Origin: Gonium pectorale
Lineage: Eukaryota > Chlorophyta > Chlorophyceae > Chlamydomonadales > Volvocaceae
Direction: 5' to 3'
Length of the DNA: 64,000 nucleotides
NCBI GenBank assembly: GCA_001584585.1
Contig: LSYV01000041.1
Span: 600,930 to 664,929 of the forward strand
In this document: in pieces, positions 1 to 9,523 of the stretch
Layout of the letters: the number at the start of each line of letters is the position of its first letter
Position numbering within the stretch: position 1 is the first letter of the stretch
Notes under the pieces: generated by a model
What the model was told of the DNA's origin: nothing
The model's database searches: none
The model's input: only the letters and a program-made list of their open reading frames with translations
Made by a program: the position numbers and the translations under genes

Positions 1-225
1 CCGCCTGCGCGCGGAGGGTCGGTTGCGTGGGGTGCCGATATACGGGTGCGCAGGGCTGGGGTTAGGGCTGGGTTCAGTTTAAGCTGGGAATGGGTGGCGC
101 GGCAAGATCCCGTTCATGCACGCCAGGGTGAGGGCGAGGGCGCGGCTGCAGCCGCCCTGCTTAAGCTGGTGCCCTCCACAGCAGAGAAGCGGCTCGCAGT
201 CCTGGGCTCCCAGCTTCCTACTCAC

Positions 226-947
226 CGCCGCCAAGTGCGCCAGTCCCGCGGCGAGGTACTGGAGCTCCGCTGCCCTCCCTGTCCCCTCGGGCACCTCGGG
301 ATAAACATCTGGCAAGGGGGGAGGGGATTCGGGGGAAAGCGGAGCTCGTGGGCGGCCGGTTCGGGGTCAGAGCCCAGCCGAGACGTCGGGCACTGGGTCA
401 ACAAGAGTGGACGTGGAACAAAAGTCGGCGCTTGGATCACCGCCCCTGGCGCCCCTGGCGCTGGGGAAGGAAACGATGGCCGGGGCCGAACCTGGTGGCA
501 GCCGTGGGGAGCCCGCGGAACGTGCCCAGCGGTGACAGCCGCCGTGTTCCAGGCCAACGGACAGGGACGCAACCCATCATGAAGCCCAGTGCCGTAGGTC
601 GGCACTGTAACACTCCGTCCCAGCCGTGGGGGACTGGCCGTGTGCATCCCCTTAGGGGCTGCCAAGGCAGTACCGCTTACTAGTTCCTACCCGCCTCGAG
701 CGACACACACGCACACACGCACCGGGTTCTAGCTCCGGGTCGTTGCCGCTCGTGCTGCTTTCCAATGTCCCATCCTCCATCGTCACGACTTGACTCGCCG
801 CATCCCCGCTGACACTGCCCTCCGGAGCTGGGTTCACGCCCGGCTCCGACGAGACCACCGCCTCCACAACCGGCAGAGGCCCGGGCCGCTCCGTGACAGC
901 GGCATCCTCGGCCGCATAACCGCTTGTGCTCGGCTCCTTGGCTTTCC
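226..947 (-). CDS. Possible partial gene, two exons, unknown protein
   Basis: Two minus-strand exons can be joined in frame. The first runs from about 947 (or 936) down to 723 and encodes an acidic, Ser/Thr/Pro-rich stretch ending EDGTLESSTSGNDPELEP; it stops at a GTGCGT donor in phase 1. The second runs from 308 to 226, reads VYPEVPEGTGRAAELQYL and ends at a GTGAGT donor in phase 0. The phases fit across the junction. Further exons would lie left of the window, where an acceptor-like CGCGCGCAG sits on the minus strand near base 5, and possibly to the right. I recognise no family. The composition could be chance open frame in GC-rich DNA, so this is a weak call resting on splice-phase agreement only. 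Confidence 0.3.
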
Positions 948-1518
948 CTTAGGACACAGGAGAGACAATGCAGGGTATGGGCGCGGGGATGGGTTTGTGC
1001 TGGGAGCATGGGGGGACGCAGTTGACGCAGGTCAGCAGGCTATGCAGTGGTTCGATCGAGCGACTCACCGGTAGCGTGCAGCGCTGCCGCGAGAGGCCTT
1101 GTCACCGGGCGCAACCTCACTGTCGGCGCGCAGAAGTGCGTGGAGCACCCAAATGCTCTAGATCTTGATCTTAGTTGTTGTTGCATTACCACTACTTTGT
1201 TGCAAAATATGCTATGTGCCGGCGCCTCTTATGTCTTGGCGTTGCCTAACAAGTCCTAATCTACAAACACTTTGCAAAAACAACAATGACCTAACCGGTT
1301 TGTGCTGTTGTAGAGCGAAGAGCAACGGCGAAAGCGGCCTGGCGCGTGAAGCCGAGCACGGTACTGTGAGCACGACGAGAACTCGAAGTTACTTCTGCAA
1401 CGATAGTTGTGAAAATGGGTTAATCCAACATGAATCCGGTTGACACATCTTTTGGCTCGGACCCAAGGGTCGGGTTCGGGAGGAGGAGACGTGTAGGCGC
1501 GCGCAGGTAGCTCGTTGG

Positions 1519-1620
1519 GCATGAAAAAAGAGAAATCTGCAATGAAAGAGGGAGCCCGCCTCTACGGTCATACACACCGAAGGCGCGACGTTTCCGGTAG
1601 GGCGGGCGGAAGCCATGTGA
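1519..1620 (+). repeat. Dispersed repeat fragment, CCTCTACGG family
   Basis: An A-rich leader (AAAAAAGAGAAATCTGCAAT and following) runs into CCTCTACGGTCATACACACC and then GACGTTTCCGGTAGGGCGGG. The leader plus CCTCTACGGTC recurs at 45789-45845. The inner part matches the inverted repeats of the element at 46036-46214. It appears to be one end of an old copy without an evident partner end. Confidence 0.6.
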
Positions 1621-2418
1621 CTTTCGTCCCGCCCCCCAAAGACCGGCTTACCAGCTTACCCGGGTTGTCGGACTTCATGGTCTTGTGCCACAGATAACAG
1701 CGTTTAACGGAGAGGAGCATTGCATGTGTGACTCCTCAGAGCGACCTCTCAGAGCGACCAGGACAAGATTGAGCCCTAGCATTGCCTATCACTGCCGACT
1801 ATGCGACTTATGCGATCCTCTGTCTGTTTCATTGTTGGCAGGGGAGGGCATTGAGCTTTCGGGCCGATTGGCTTACATTAAACGGCATGCTGCCGTCCTC
1901 CCTTCACGTGAAGCCCCGGGTGCTACAGTCGGTCGCCCGACGAGCCCGGCGTCGCGGTGTGTTTGCAAAACCGCACGCGTCAGGACTGCGAGCAGAGACC
2001 CACCTTTCAGGTTTCAGCTTTACCATTTTGTTCTAGTTGTGTTGTCCAGCCCCAACACTTTATGCCTTTATAGTACCTTTTTTCTGTGGAAAGGTCACAG
2101 GCGGAGAGACGAGAGGGCGCAGACAACGGGAGGGATAGGTAGCCCTCCCGTGAGTAACTGCTACCGTGCGGATCAGCGGACCAGTGCGGATCTCCTCTGG
2201 TAATTTGCGGTAATATTGCCCGTGCGGAGATTGGGATGGGGCGATCGAAAATGCATCTATTTTACGGACATGCACGCCCAAGGCTCCACTGTAGTGGTTT
2301 GTGCCATGACGGGTGATGCAAGCTATGCAAGTGGACAGGCACGGACAAGCCGTTCCGTACTCCCGTGCTGCCTGTGTTCACGCAGTTGCGAATCAGGAAG
2401 TAGAACCAGTTCAGGCAA

Positions 2419-2856
2419 CCTCTACGGTCATACACACGCGGGGTTTCCAGCAGGGCGCCGAGTACAGGGCATAGCGGGCGAGGGAGGAGACGGGCCCTCC
2501 CGCCTGCATCCTCGTGTGAGGCTATCAGGTACCATGCGGCCACCGCGGCCAGTCCATCGGCCGGCCTGCGGGCACCTGCAAGACGGGCGACCGTCTGATC
2601 CGCGCGTTTGCAGGTGAGGTCGTTTTGGGTTTGCACTTGTCATAAAAAAGAGAACCATAAACGGCGGCGGCCGGACCTTTTACTTTGAGCGCGTTGTACA
2701 CAGGAAGCCGGCGGGCTGCCACTGCAGGAGCAACACGGAGCAGCCCAGTGGAGACGTCGTGGGGACCTAACTGCTATCCATCCCCATATTCCCCACATTC
2801 GGTTCAGGATTCTCCAGCCGTGTCTTCAGTCTCACGCCCTGCCCCCGAGCCTTCGC
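2419..2856 (+). repeat. 438-base duplicated block, copy 1
   Basis: This block begins CCTCTACGGTCATACACACG and ends at the N run. It reappears, by eye identical, at 2877-3314. Its first 100 bases are clearly related to the element at 46036 (shared TTTCCAGCAGGGCGCCGAGT and GACGGGCCCTCCCG). See the gap entry for why the second copy may not be real. Confidence 0.85.
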
Positions 2857-2876
2857 NNNNNNNNNNNNNNNNNNNN
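2857..2876. other. Assembly gap (20 N)
   Basis: There are twenty consecutive N between two identical 438-base blocks. The block left of the gap ends with CTTCGC, and the same CTTCGC continues into ATGCGG at 3315 after the second block. This is the pattern expected when two contigs that actually overlap are placed side by side. Confidence 0.95.
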
Positions 2877-3314
2877 CCTCTACGGTCATACACACGCGGG
2901 GTTTCCAGCAGGGCGCCGAGTACAGGGCATAGCGGGCGAGGGAGGAGACGGGCCCTCCCGCCTGCATCCTCGTGTGAGGCTATCAGGTACCATGCGGCCA
3001 CCGCGGCCAGTCCATCGGCCGGCCTGCGGGCACCTGCAAGACGGGCGACCGTCTGATCCGCGCGTTTGCAGGTGAGGTCGTTTTGGGTTTGCACTTGTCA
3101 TAAAAAAGAGAACCATAAACGGCGGCGGCCGGACCTTTTACTTTGAGCGCGTTGTACACAGGAAGCCGGCGGGCTGCCACTGCAGGAGCAACACGGAGCA
3201 GCCCAGTGGAGACGTCGTGGGGACCTAACTGCTATCCATCCCCATATTCCCCACATTCGGTTCAGGATTCTCCAGCCGTGTCTTCAGTCTCACGCCCTGC
3301 CCCCGAGCCTTCGC
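2877..3314 (+). repeat. 438-base duplicated block, copy 2
   Basis: Direct copy of 2419-2856, placed immediately after the N gap. Both copies give the same translations in every frame I compared, so no divergence is visible. Confidence 0.85.
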
Positions 3315-3894
3315 ATGCGGTTCGCATGGTCCGCGATGCCGCGAAGTAGACAACAGCAAGTGAAACCCGCCTCAAGCTCATGCTCGATGCAAGGTTGGGC
3401 TGCGATGCTTCCATTCTAAAACAGTGCACATAAGCAGGGTGCGCAGGGACGCGACGATGGCCAGTAAAGCATTAGGGTTGTTGGGTATGGTCTTCATTTT
3501 ATAGCCGAACCACTACCGTGGTTTGAGTAGATAAAACCAAAGCTCCTTCACAGGAGCCCCGTGGCCCTCAGCAAAGGGCCGAGATGGGCACGTGCGTGGG
3601 CACATGCGACAGTAGCCTGCCATGACTTCTTGATATAGCTCATTTGATAGACCATGGTATGTGATGTTGGTGCGCACTCGCAGCTGCTGCTGAGGCCCCG
3701 GTGCAGTCAGACACTAAGCGCTCGGGTGTTCAGGATAGCTACAAGCGCGCGCAGACGAGAAAAATTCGTCAAACAGGATTGGAATCGTTGTTTGAGGGGC
3801 CCGATCGTACGGACGAGCCTCGGACTGCCGTTTTAGAGGCTGCCTCCACGTGCACGCTGCTTTTACCGCCCTAGTGAGCCCACTTTCTACGACC

Positions 3895-6563
3895 ATGGCT
3901 GCCGCTGACACGCTCGCCTTCAGGGGCACCTTCTTCCACACCCCCACCTACGGCCAGCTCGAGGCGCTGCGCGACGCCGTGGTCGTTGTTAAAGATGGCA
4001 GGATTGCGCGCATTGCCAAGGCCGAAGAGGAGGCTGCGGTTCTGCGCGACTTTGGGCTCAGTGAGGCTCGGCGACTAAAGGTGACACCAATTGGCTGATT
4101 GCCGGCCGCTCCACGTCGAGCGCGCTCTCAATTACTTTCCTTATCGATTTGCAGGAAGGCCAATATTTCGTGCCTGGTTTCATTGATACGCACGTCCACG
4201 CGCCCCAGGTAAGCGACCGCCTGCTTGCACGTCGGATCGGCTGGCGACCTTCGTCCCATTTCTTGAGAGAGCTGTCGGCGCCAGTAGTTAATTCAGATCT
4301 TCGGATAACCATTCGATATTACCTTTACATTCCTTCCCACAGTACAAGTTTACTGGCACCGGCACGGATGTGCCGCTCATGGACTGGCTCAAGAAGTACA
4401 CGTTCCCCGCCGAATGCTCCTTCCAAGACATCGAGGCGGCCCGGCAGCGGTACGCGCTGCTCGTGAAGCGCTTCCTGGCCAACGGCACCACCACCGCCAT
4501 GTACTACGGCTCGCTGCACCTGGAGCCCAACACGGTGCTGGTGGACACCATCGAGCGCCTGGGACAGCGGGCGGTGGTGGGCAAGGTGAGGAGGGGGCTA
4601 GCTGAAGGAGGCAGTTGCTAGCGGGACGTTGCGGTGCCGCAAAGCTGAGCGACCGAGGCCACCGGCCGCCGCCGGCGTCAACCGGCGATTTGGGTCTCAC
4701 ACCGCACCAGCCGTTCCCGTGGCCATGCATATGGCAGTAAAATATTTGTACTTTGTTGAGGAGGGTATTAGGTTGCTGTCTCTTATCCGTATCCTTGTGC
4801 TGTACCATGCCAGGTGAACATGGACCGGCACTCGCCGGACAACTACGTTGAGGCCACTCAGGACGGCCTCCGCGACGCCGAGGCCTTCATCCAGTACACG
4901 CTGGGCAGGAAGTGCTCGCGCATACAGCCATGCATCACGCCGCGCTTCATCCCCACGTGCACGCCGGAGCTCATGAAGGGTGGGTAGGCGGGCGCGACAT
5001 GGGCGTAGATGCGCATCACCTGCGTGTGACCGCCTTCAGCTGAATGACCAACTTTCGCCGCTGTGGCGTGTGGCTTCGAGCCTCGAGCTGCTTTCCCCAA
5101 ACTGACTTCATTCCCCTTCCCGGACCCCGCCCCCCGCAGGCCTGGCAGAGCTGGCCCGCAAGTACGGCACTCACATCCAGTCTCACATCTCCGAGTGCTG
5201 CGGCGAGGTCAACTGCGTTCGGGAGATGCACCCCGAGTACGCGTCGGACGCGGCGGTGTTTGAGGAGATGGGACTGCTCACCAGCCGGACCGTCATGGCG
5301 CACGGCACGCTGCTCTCGGACGACGACATCCGGCACCTGGCCAGCCGCGGGACTGCGGTCAGCCACTGCCCGCTCTCAAACTTCTTTCTGGGAGATGCAT
5401 TCTTCAAGTAAGACATTACGTTGCTGACACACGCTACGTCTCCGTGCTTGTCAATTGATCCGCCGTGTGTCCACGTAGGGCTAGGTTCCATCCACAAACG
5501 TGGAGGTCCCTTATGATCCCTCGTCATTTCCAGCTTGCCTCAAGTGCTCACGTACTACTCCCCCGTCCCCCGTCCCCCGCCCAGGGTCAACCACGCGCTG
5601 TCCCTGGGCCTCAAGGTGGGCCTGGGCACGGACGTTGCCGGCGGCATCAGCCCCTCCATGCTGTCGGCGCAGCGCATGGCGGTGGTCAACAGCCGCTGTC
5701 TCCGCGCGCACAAGCTGGCGGTGAGCGGCGGCACCACCGTGACCCCTGAGATGGAGAAGGACGTCATCACGTTCAAGGAGGCGCTGTGGCTGGCAACCGT
5801 GGGGGGCGCGCAGGTAAGGAGCCCGGGGGAAGGCGGTCTAAATTACATGTGAAGACTCTCGTGAGGTTTGCCATGTTACCAGTGTCACGTGTGAGATCCT
5901 GGGCCTCAACGCGCCTTCGCTATCCCCCCAACCCACACACCATCCTCGCTCACAGGCGCTGGACCTGGCTGACCGAGTGGGCACGTTCGAGGAGGGCAAG
6001 GAGTTCGACGCGCTACTGGTGGACACCACTCTGGGCGGCACGGACGGGCCCTTCGACGTGTTCCCGGGCGAGGACGACCTGGAGCGCTTTGAGAAGTTCA
6101 TCAACCTGGGCGACGACCGCAACCTGCTCGAGGTGTACGTGCAGGTGGGGGAGGCATGACTATGTGTCTCAGGCCATCTCGGGCCATCCTGCGGAACCTA
6201 GCTCCAGATGCGGGCGGCCGTGAAAGGCCCCTACTCCGGGCCCTCACCCTGCAGGTACTTGCATAGTACTTTCTGCTTGAATCAGTTTGTAGGGGATCTG
6301 GATCCGACCTCCGCCCTGCAACCTCTGTCGTTTGGCTTCAGGGTGTGTGCGTCAAGCGCGGCGACATCTTCGAGCTGGAAGCGTCGGTCCTGCACACCAA
6401 GCCGCAGGGCGAGCCCTCGGACGAGGACCGCCTGCTGTCGGCGCCCACGCCCGCCGAGCCGGAGACGGACTTTCTCGACCTCGCCCACCGCGCCGACAGC
6501 AGCGAGGGCTCGCCCGCGCCGGACGGCGAGGCCGAGCCGGAGGCTAAGCGTGCCCGCCGGTGA
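3895..6563 (+). CDS. GDA: Guanine deaminase, amidohydrolase type
   Basis: Eight exons (3895-4080, 4155-4208, 4343-4585, 4814-4979, 5140-5407, 5585-5813, 5956-6144, 6342-6563) join in frame to give about 518 residues. The enzyme hydrolyses guanine to xanthine and ammonia, normally in the cytosol, and uses a metal held by histidines and aspartate. Visible motifs of the family are the HxH metal site in PGFIDTHVHAPQ, the SHISE histidine, VMAHGTLLSDDDI, AVSHCPLSN, and the aspartate of VGLGTDVAGG. Animal enzymes are about 450 residues; the extra length here is a charged Pro/Glu-rich tail of about 60 residues ending EPEAKRARR, which resembles a nuclear-targeting basic cluster but is unproven. The start is the ATG in GACCATGGC; an in-frame ATG at 3850 would add 15 residues. 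TGTAA follows 88 bases after the stop. Confidence 0.93.
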
Positions 6564-6650
6564 CGGACCCGCTCCGTCGTTCTCCCCCAGCCTCCTTGTA
6601 CACTACAGCAGGGGGACCGAAGTGACGTGCCGCCCTCTTCGGGAGCTGTA

Positions 6651-6655
6651 TGTAA
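6651..6655 (+). terminator. TGTAA poly(A) signal of GDA
   Basis: TGTAA, the volvocine polyadenylation signal, occurs 88 bases after the TGA stop of the guanine deaminase gene. It is the first one downstream. Confidence 0.6.
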
Positions 6656-8171
6656 ACCAGGTTGTTGGCGCCGGGCCAGCTGACTGTACTGGATCGGCCG
6701 CGCTTATGACGGCCGCGCTGGTCATCGTTCGGGACTCGATACTACCGGGATATGCGTATTTGCGCAGGATAGGGCCGGCTGTGCCCGCACGACGGTGATG
6801 GCCCTTGTACACTCTTTGTGATTCATTCCAGGGACGCGCATCGCTTCACACCACTGTTGTACTATGAACGCTGCACGGATTGTACGCTTACAGTGTATGA
6901 ATATGGCATGTGTGCAGTGTGTGTCATAACTTCGGGGATGCGAGGCCTGTCACGCAGCTAGGGCCTCCTGGGCTCAGCTGTGCCGGCCCGCTGGCAGAGC
7001 TTAACGGTGCCATTGCCGAGCTAGTTCCTGCTCCAGTGTCAATGAGAGGTTAGCGTAGCGCGCGCCTGAGAGGAACTCGGGTCAGTGTTTGGCAGAGAGG
7101 CGAGGGAATTACGCATTGGCGCTCCGTGCACGCGGGTGTGGTTCCGTTAAAGCGCGGTTGGGGCGAAGCGGAGTGATGTATCTTCCTTGAATGATGTTGC
7201 GGCGTGTGGTAACTTGGCAGTTGCGCAAGGCGCGTGGCCTGTTGTTGGTTTTAGCAATGCCGCCGGCAGTTTTGACGGTTCCGACTCCCTATCTAAGTGG
7301 GATGTGGGTTGTCAGTGGCTTTGCATATGTTTCTGTTTTGCGTTTGGAGGTTTGGAGTGTAACGTCCTCATCCCGCCCCAAGTGCCCGCCGCATCCGCCA
7401 CACCGCCCGGCCGCCCCATTCCTGATACTTGGTCACGCTCCTTGAAAAAACGGGAATGGCGACCCATGCGTTGGGATGTGGGATGGTTCCATTGGCTTCG
7501 GGTCACACAGCCCTGATCGACACCGAGATCCGACCCGCCCCATCGAGCCTTCTGAATGGGCGGGGATGAGCAACAACCCACATAACAGCCCAACTCACAT
7601 GTGCTTCATGTTGAGCATGCGTTTCTTTTCTACAGGCGGAGCTAGCCACACTGCGTTTGCATCTCATCGTACCTGGTATGCACATGCACACACGGCACTG
7701 CCGGTCTCGCTGTCTGGAGGTCAGCCCACCTCACCATCCCAGCCCAGCACCCCAGCGTTAAGTTGCAAGGGGTTATTTTTGTCGGGCCGCGCGCGATTTT
7801 CACGGGCTGCGGGTTAGGTGCCTATGCTATAGACCTGCACTCCGTATCGCATGCAGATCTACCCCGTGAGGCATCTTCTCTGGTCTCTTGACTAGAACCG
7901 TTGAACCCTCCCACCTTCTGAAGGGAGGGTGCGGCATGCGGAAGAGCGTTGGTCTGAAAGGCGGCGTTCTTACGCGTGCAGGTTTCTATTTTTTCCGTGG
8001 CATTCGCAGCTCTCTCATACAACCCTACATCAGCCAGCCCGGCACCTAAGGCCATCCCACTGCTAAAGTCTTATCCCCTTCTGCGGACGGAGCACTTTCT
8101 TGGCTCATCCGAAACCGTGTTGCATGGCAATCGAGTTGTGCACGGCCGGCTACAGGAACGTGCCTCGCAAC
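6656..8171. other. Intergenic, convergent genes
   Basis: This stretch lies between the 3' ends of the guanine deaminase and dynein genes. I find no exon with supporting splice sites, no tRNA-like fold and no clear repeat. It should be mostly untranscribed spacer. Confidence 0.5.
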
Positions 8172-8176
8172 TTACA
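8172..8176 (-). terminator. TGTAA poly(A) signal of dynein gene
   Basis: TTACA on the plus strand (TGTAA on the minus) is the first such signal downstream of the dynein stop, implying a 3' UTR of roughly 490 bases. Confidence 0.5.
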
Positions 8177-8647
8177 AACAGTCAAGTGCAGAAGTCGTAC
8201 GCACCGGCCCACGCACAAGTACTCGACACTCAGGCGCACAGCACTCTGCAGTAGGCTCTGCCCCGTTATCTAGTGTCTCCGTGTCGCCGCTAGCCTCCTG
8301 CCTTCGCATTAGTTACCATATCGGTATAAGCGTGTTTATAAACTAATCCTCCCACCGTACCGCCATTGCGTCCTGAATAAGACGCAGCAGGCGAGTAAAT
8401 GCCCCTTTCAGCGTTGCAACAGCTCCCTTGGTTGCCAAGCTTTCAGTCAGGCCCCGCCTTGAACACTCTAGCACTCACCCAGCTTGCACGCCAACTGTTT
8501 GCGTGCAGCCAGGCATGCGAAATCATACACTAGCACACTGGCACACCCACATATGCGTATCACGCCAGGGTAGCGAAACACTCCTGCCAACCCTCACACC
8601 GAGCAGCGCCGCTGTCACAACGCGGCACCAACACCAGCGACGCTTGC

Positions 8648-9492
8648 TCACGCCGCCAGGTCGTCCTGCAGCAGCATTGCCACCGACGCCAGCGCCCACT
8701 TTGCGGGCGCGTCCTGCGTCCGCAGCGTGAAGGTGGACACGATGGGCGAGTACACGTTGGCGCGCTGCATGTTGGTGTAGACGGGGCACTCGTAGTAGCC
8801 GTCCAGGTTGAACTGGTCGGCCGTGACGGGCTTGACCTGCAGCACCGGCATGGCCGGGTGCAGTTCGTTGGGGTTCGAGTCGCGCAGGCAGCCGTCGTCG
8901 CGGTCCCACCGCGCGCCCTCCAGCACCAGGCCGTGGACGTACACGCCCAGCGGCGCAGCCTCCGTGACCTGCTCCGGGCTGGTCATGCGCGTGACCTCGG
9001 TCACAAACTTCATCACGTCCAGCGGCAGCTTGTTGGCGCGCGCGTACGTCTGCATGACGGCCGTGAGGAAGGCCTTGGGGTTGAACAGGCCCGGCAGCCA
9101 GACGCTGGTCGGCGTGATGATGTCGCCGGCGGTCCAGGCCGACAGCTGCTCGTAGCGCTTGAGCACGTCCTGGTACCAGGCCGACAGCGTGTACACCTCC
9201 TGCACGCGCGTGGACATGCAGCTCATCCACAGCTCGGGCACGCTGTTGGAGGCGATGCCCTTGGCCAGCTTCTCCATGTTCTCCGACATGTTGAGCGCGC
9301 CGTCCAGGCCCAGCTGCAGCTCCTCCATGCTGCGCTTCATCTCCTGTAGCAGCGCGTTCATACGAGTCGCCTCCTGCAGCGCCACCACCACGAACGGCGT
9401 CTTGTCCTTGACGCGCATCTCGACCTCCACCATGTTGAACGGCTCCGGCAGGCGCTCCTTGAACACCTCGAGCGACTGGCGCACGTTGCTCT

Positions 9493-9523
<31 letters not shown>

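Larger units (their letters stand above)
948..3894. other. Non-genic region with repeat fragments
   Basis: I see no convincing coding exon here. The stretch holds a 13-base tandem duplication (CTCAGAGCGACCT-like, near 1735-1765), two relatives of the CCTCTACGG repeat family (1519 and 2419, the latter duplicated at 2877), and an assembly gap. The last few hundred bases before 3895 should contain the promoter and 5' UTR of the guanine deaminase gene. Confidence 0.5.

Noticed and set aside
1048..1080. GGTTCGATCGAGCGAC resembling a tRNA T-arm
   Set aside because: No acceptor stem, D-arm or anticodon arm can be paired around it.
2419..3314. Real tandem duplication of a gene fragment
   Set aside because: The two copies are indistinguishable and flank an N gap, so an assembly artefact is more likely.
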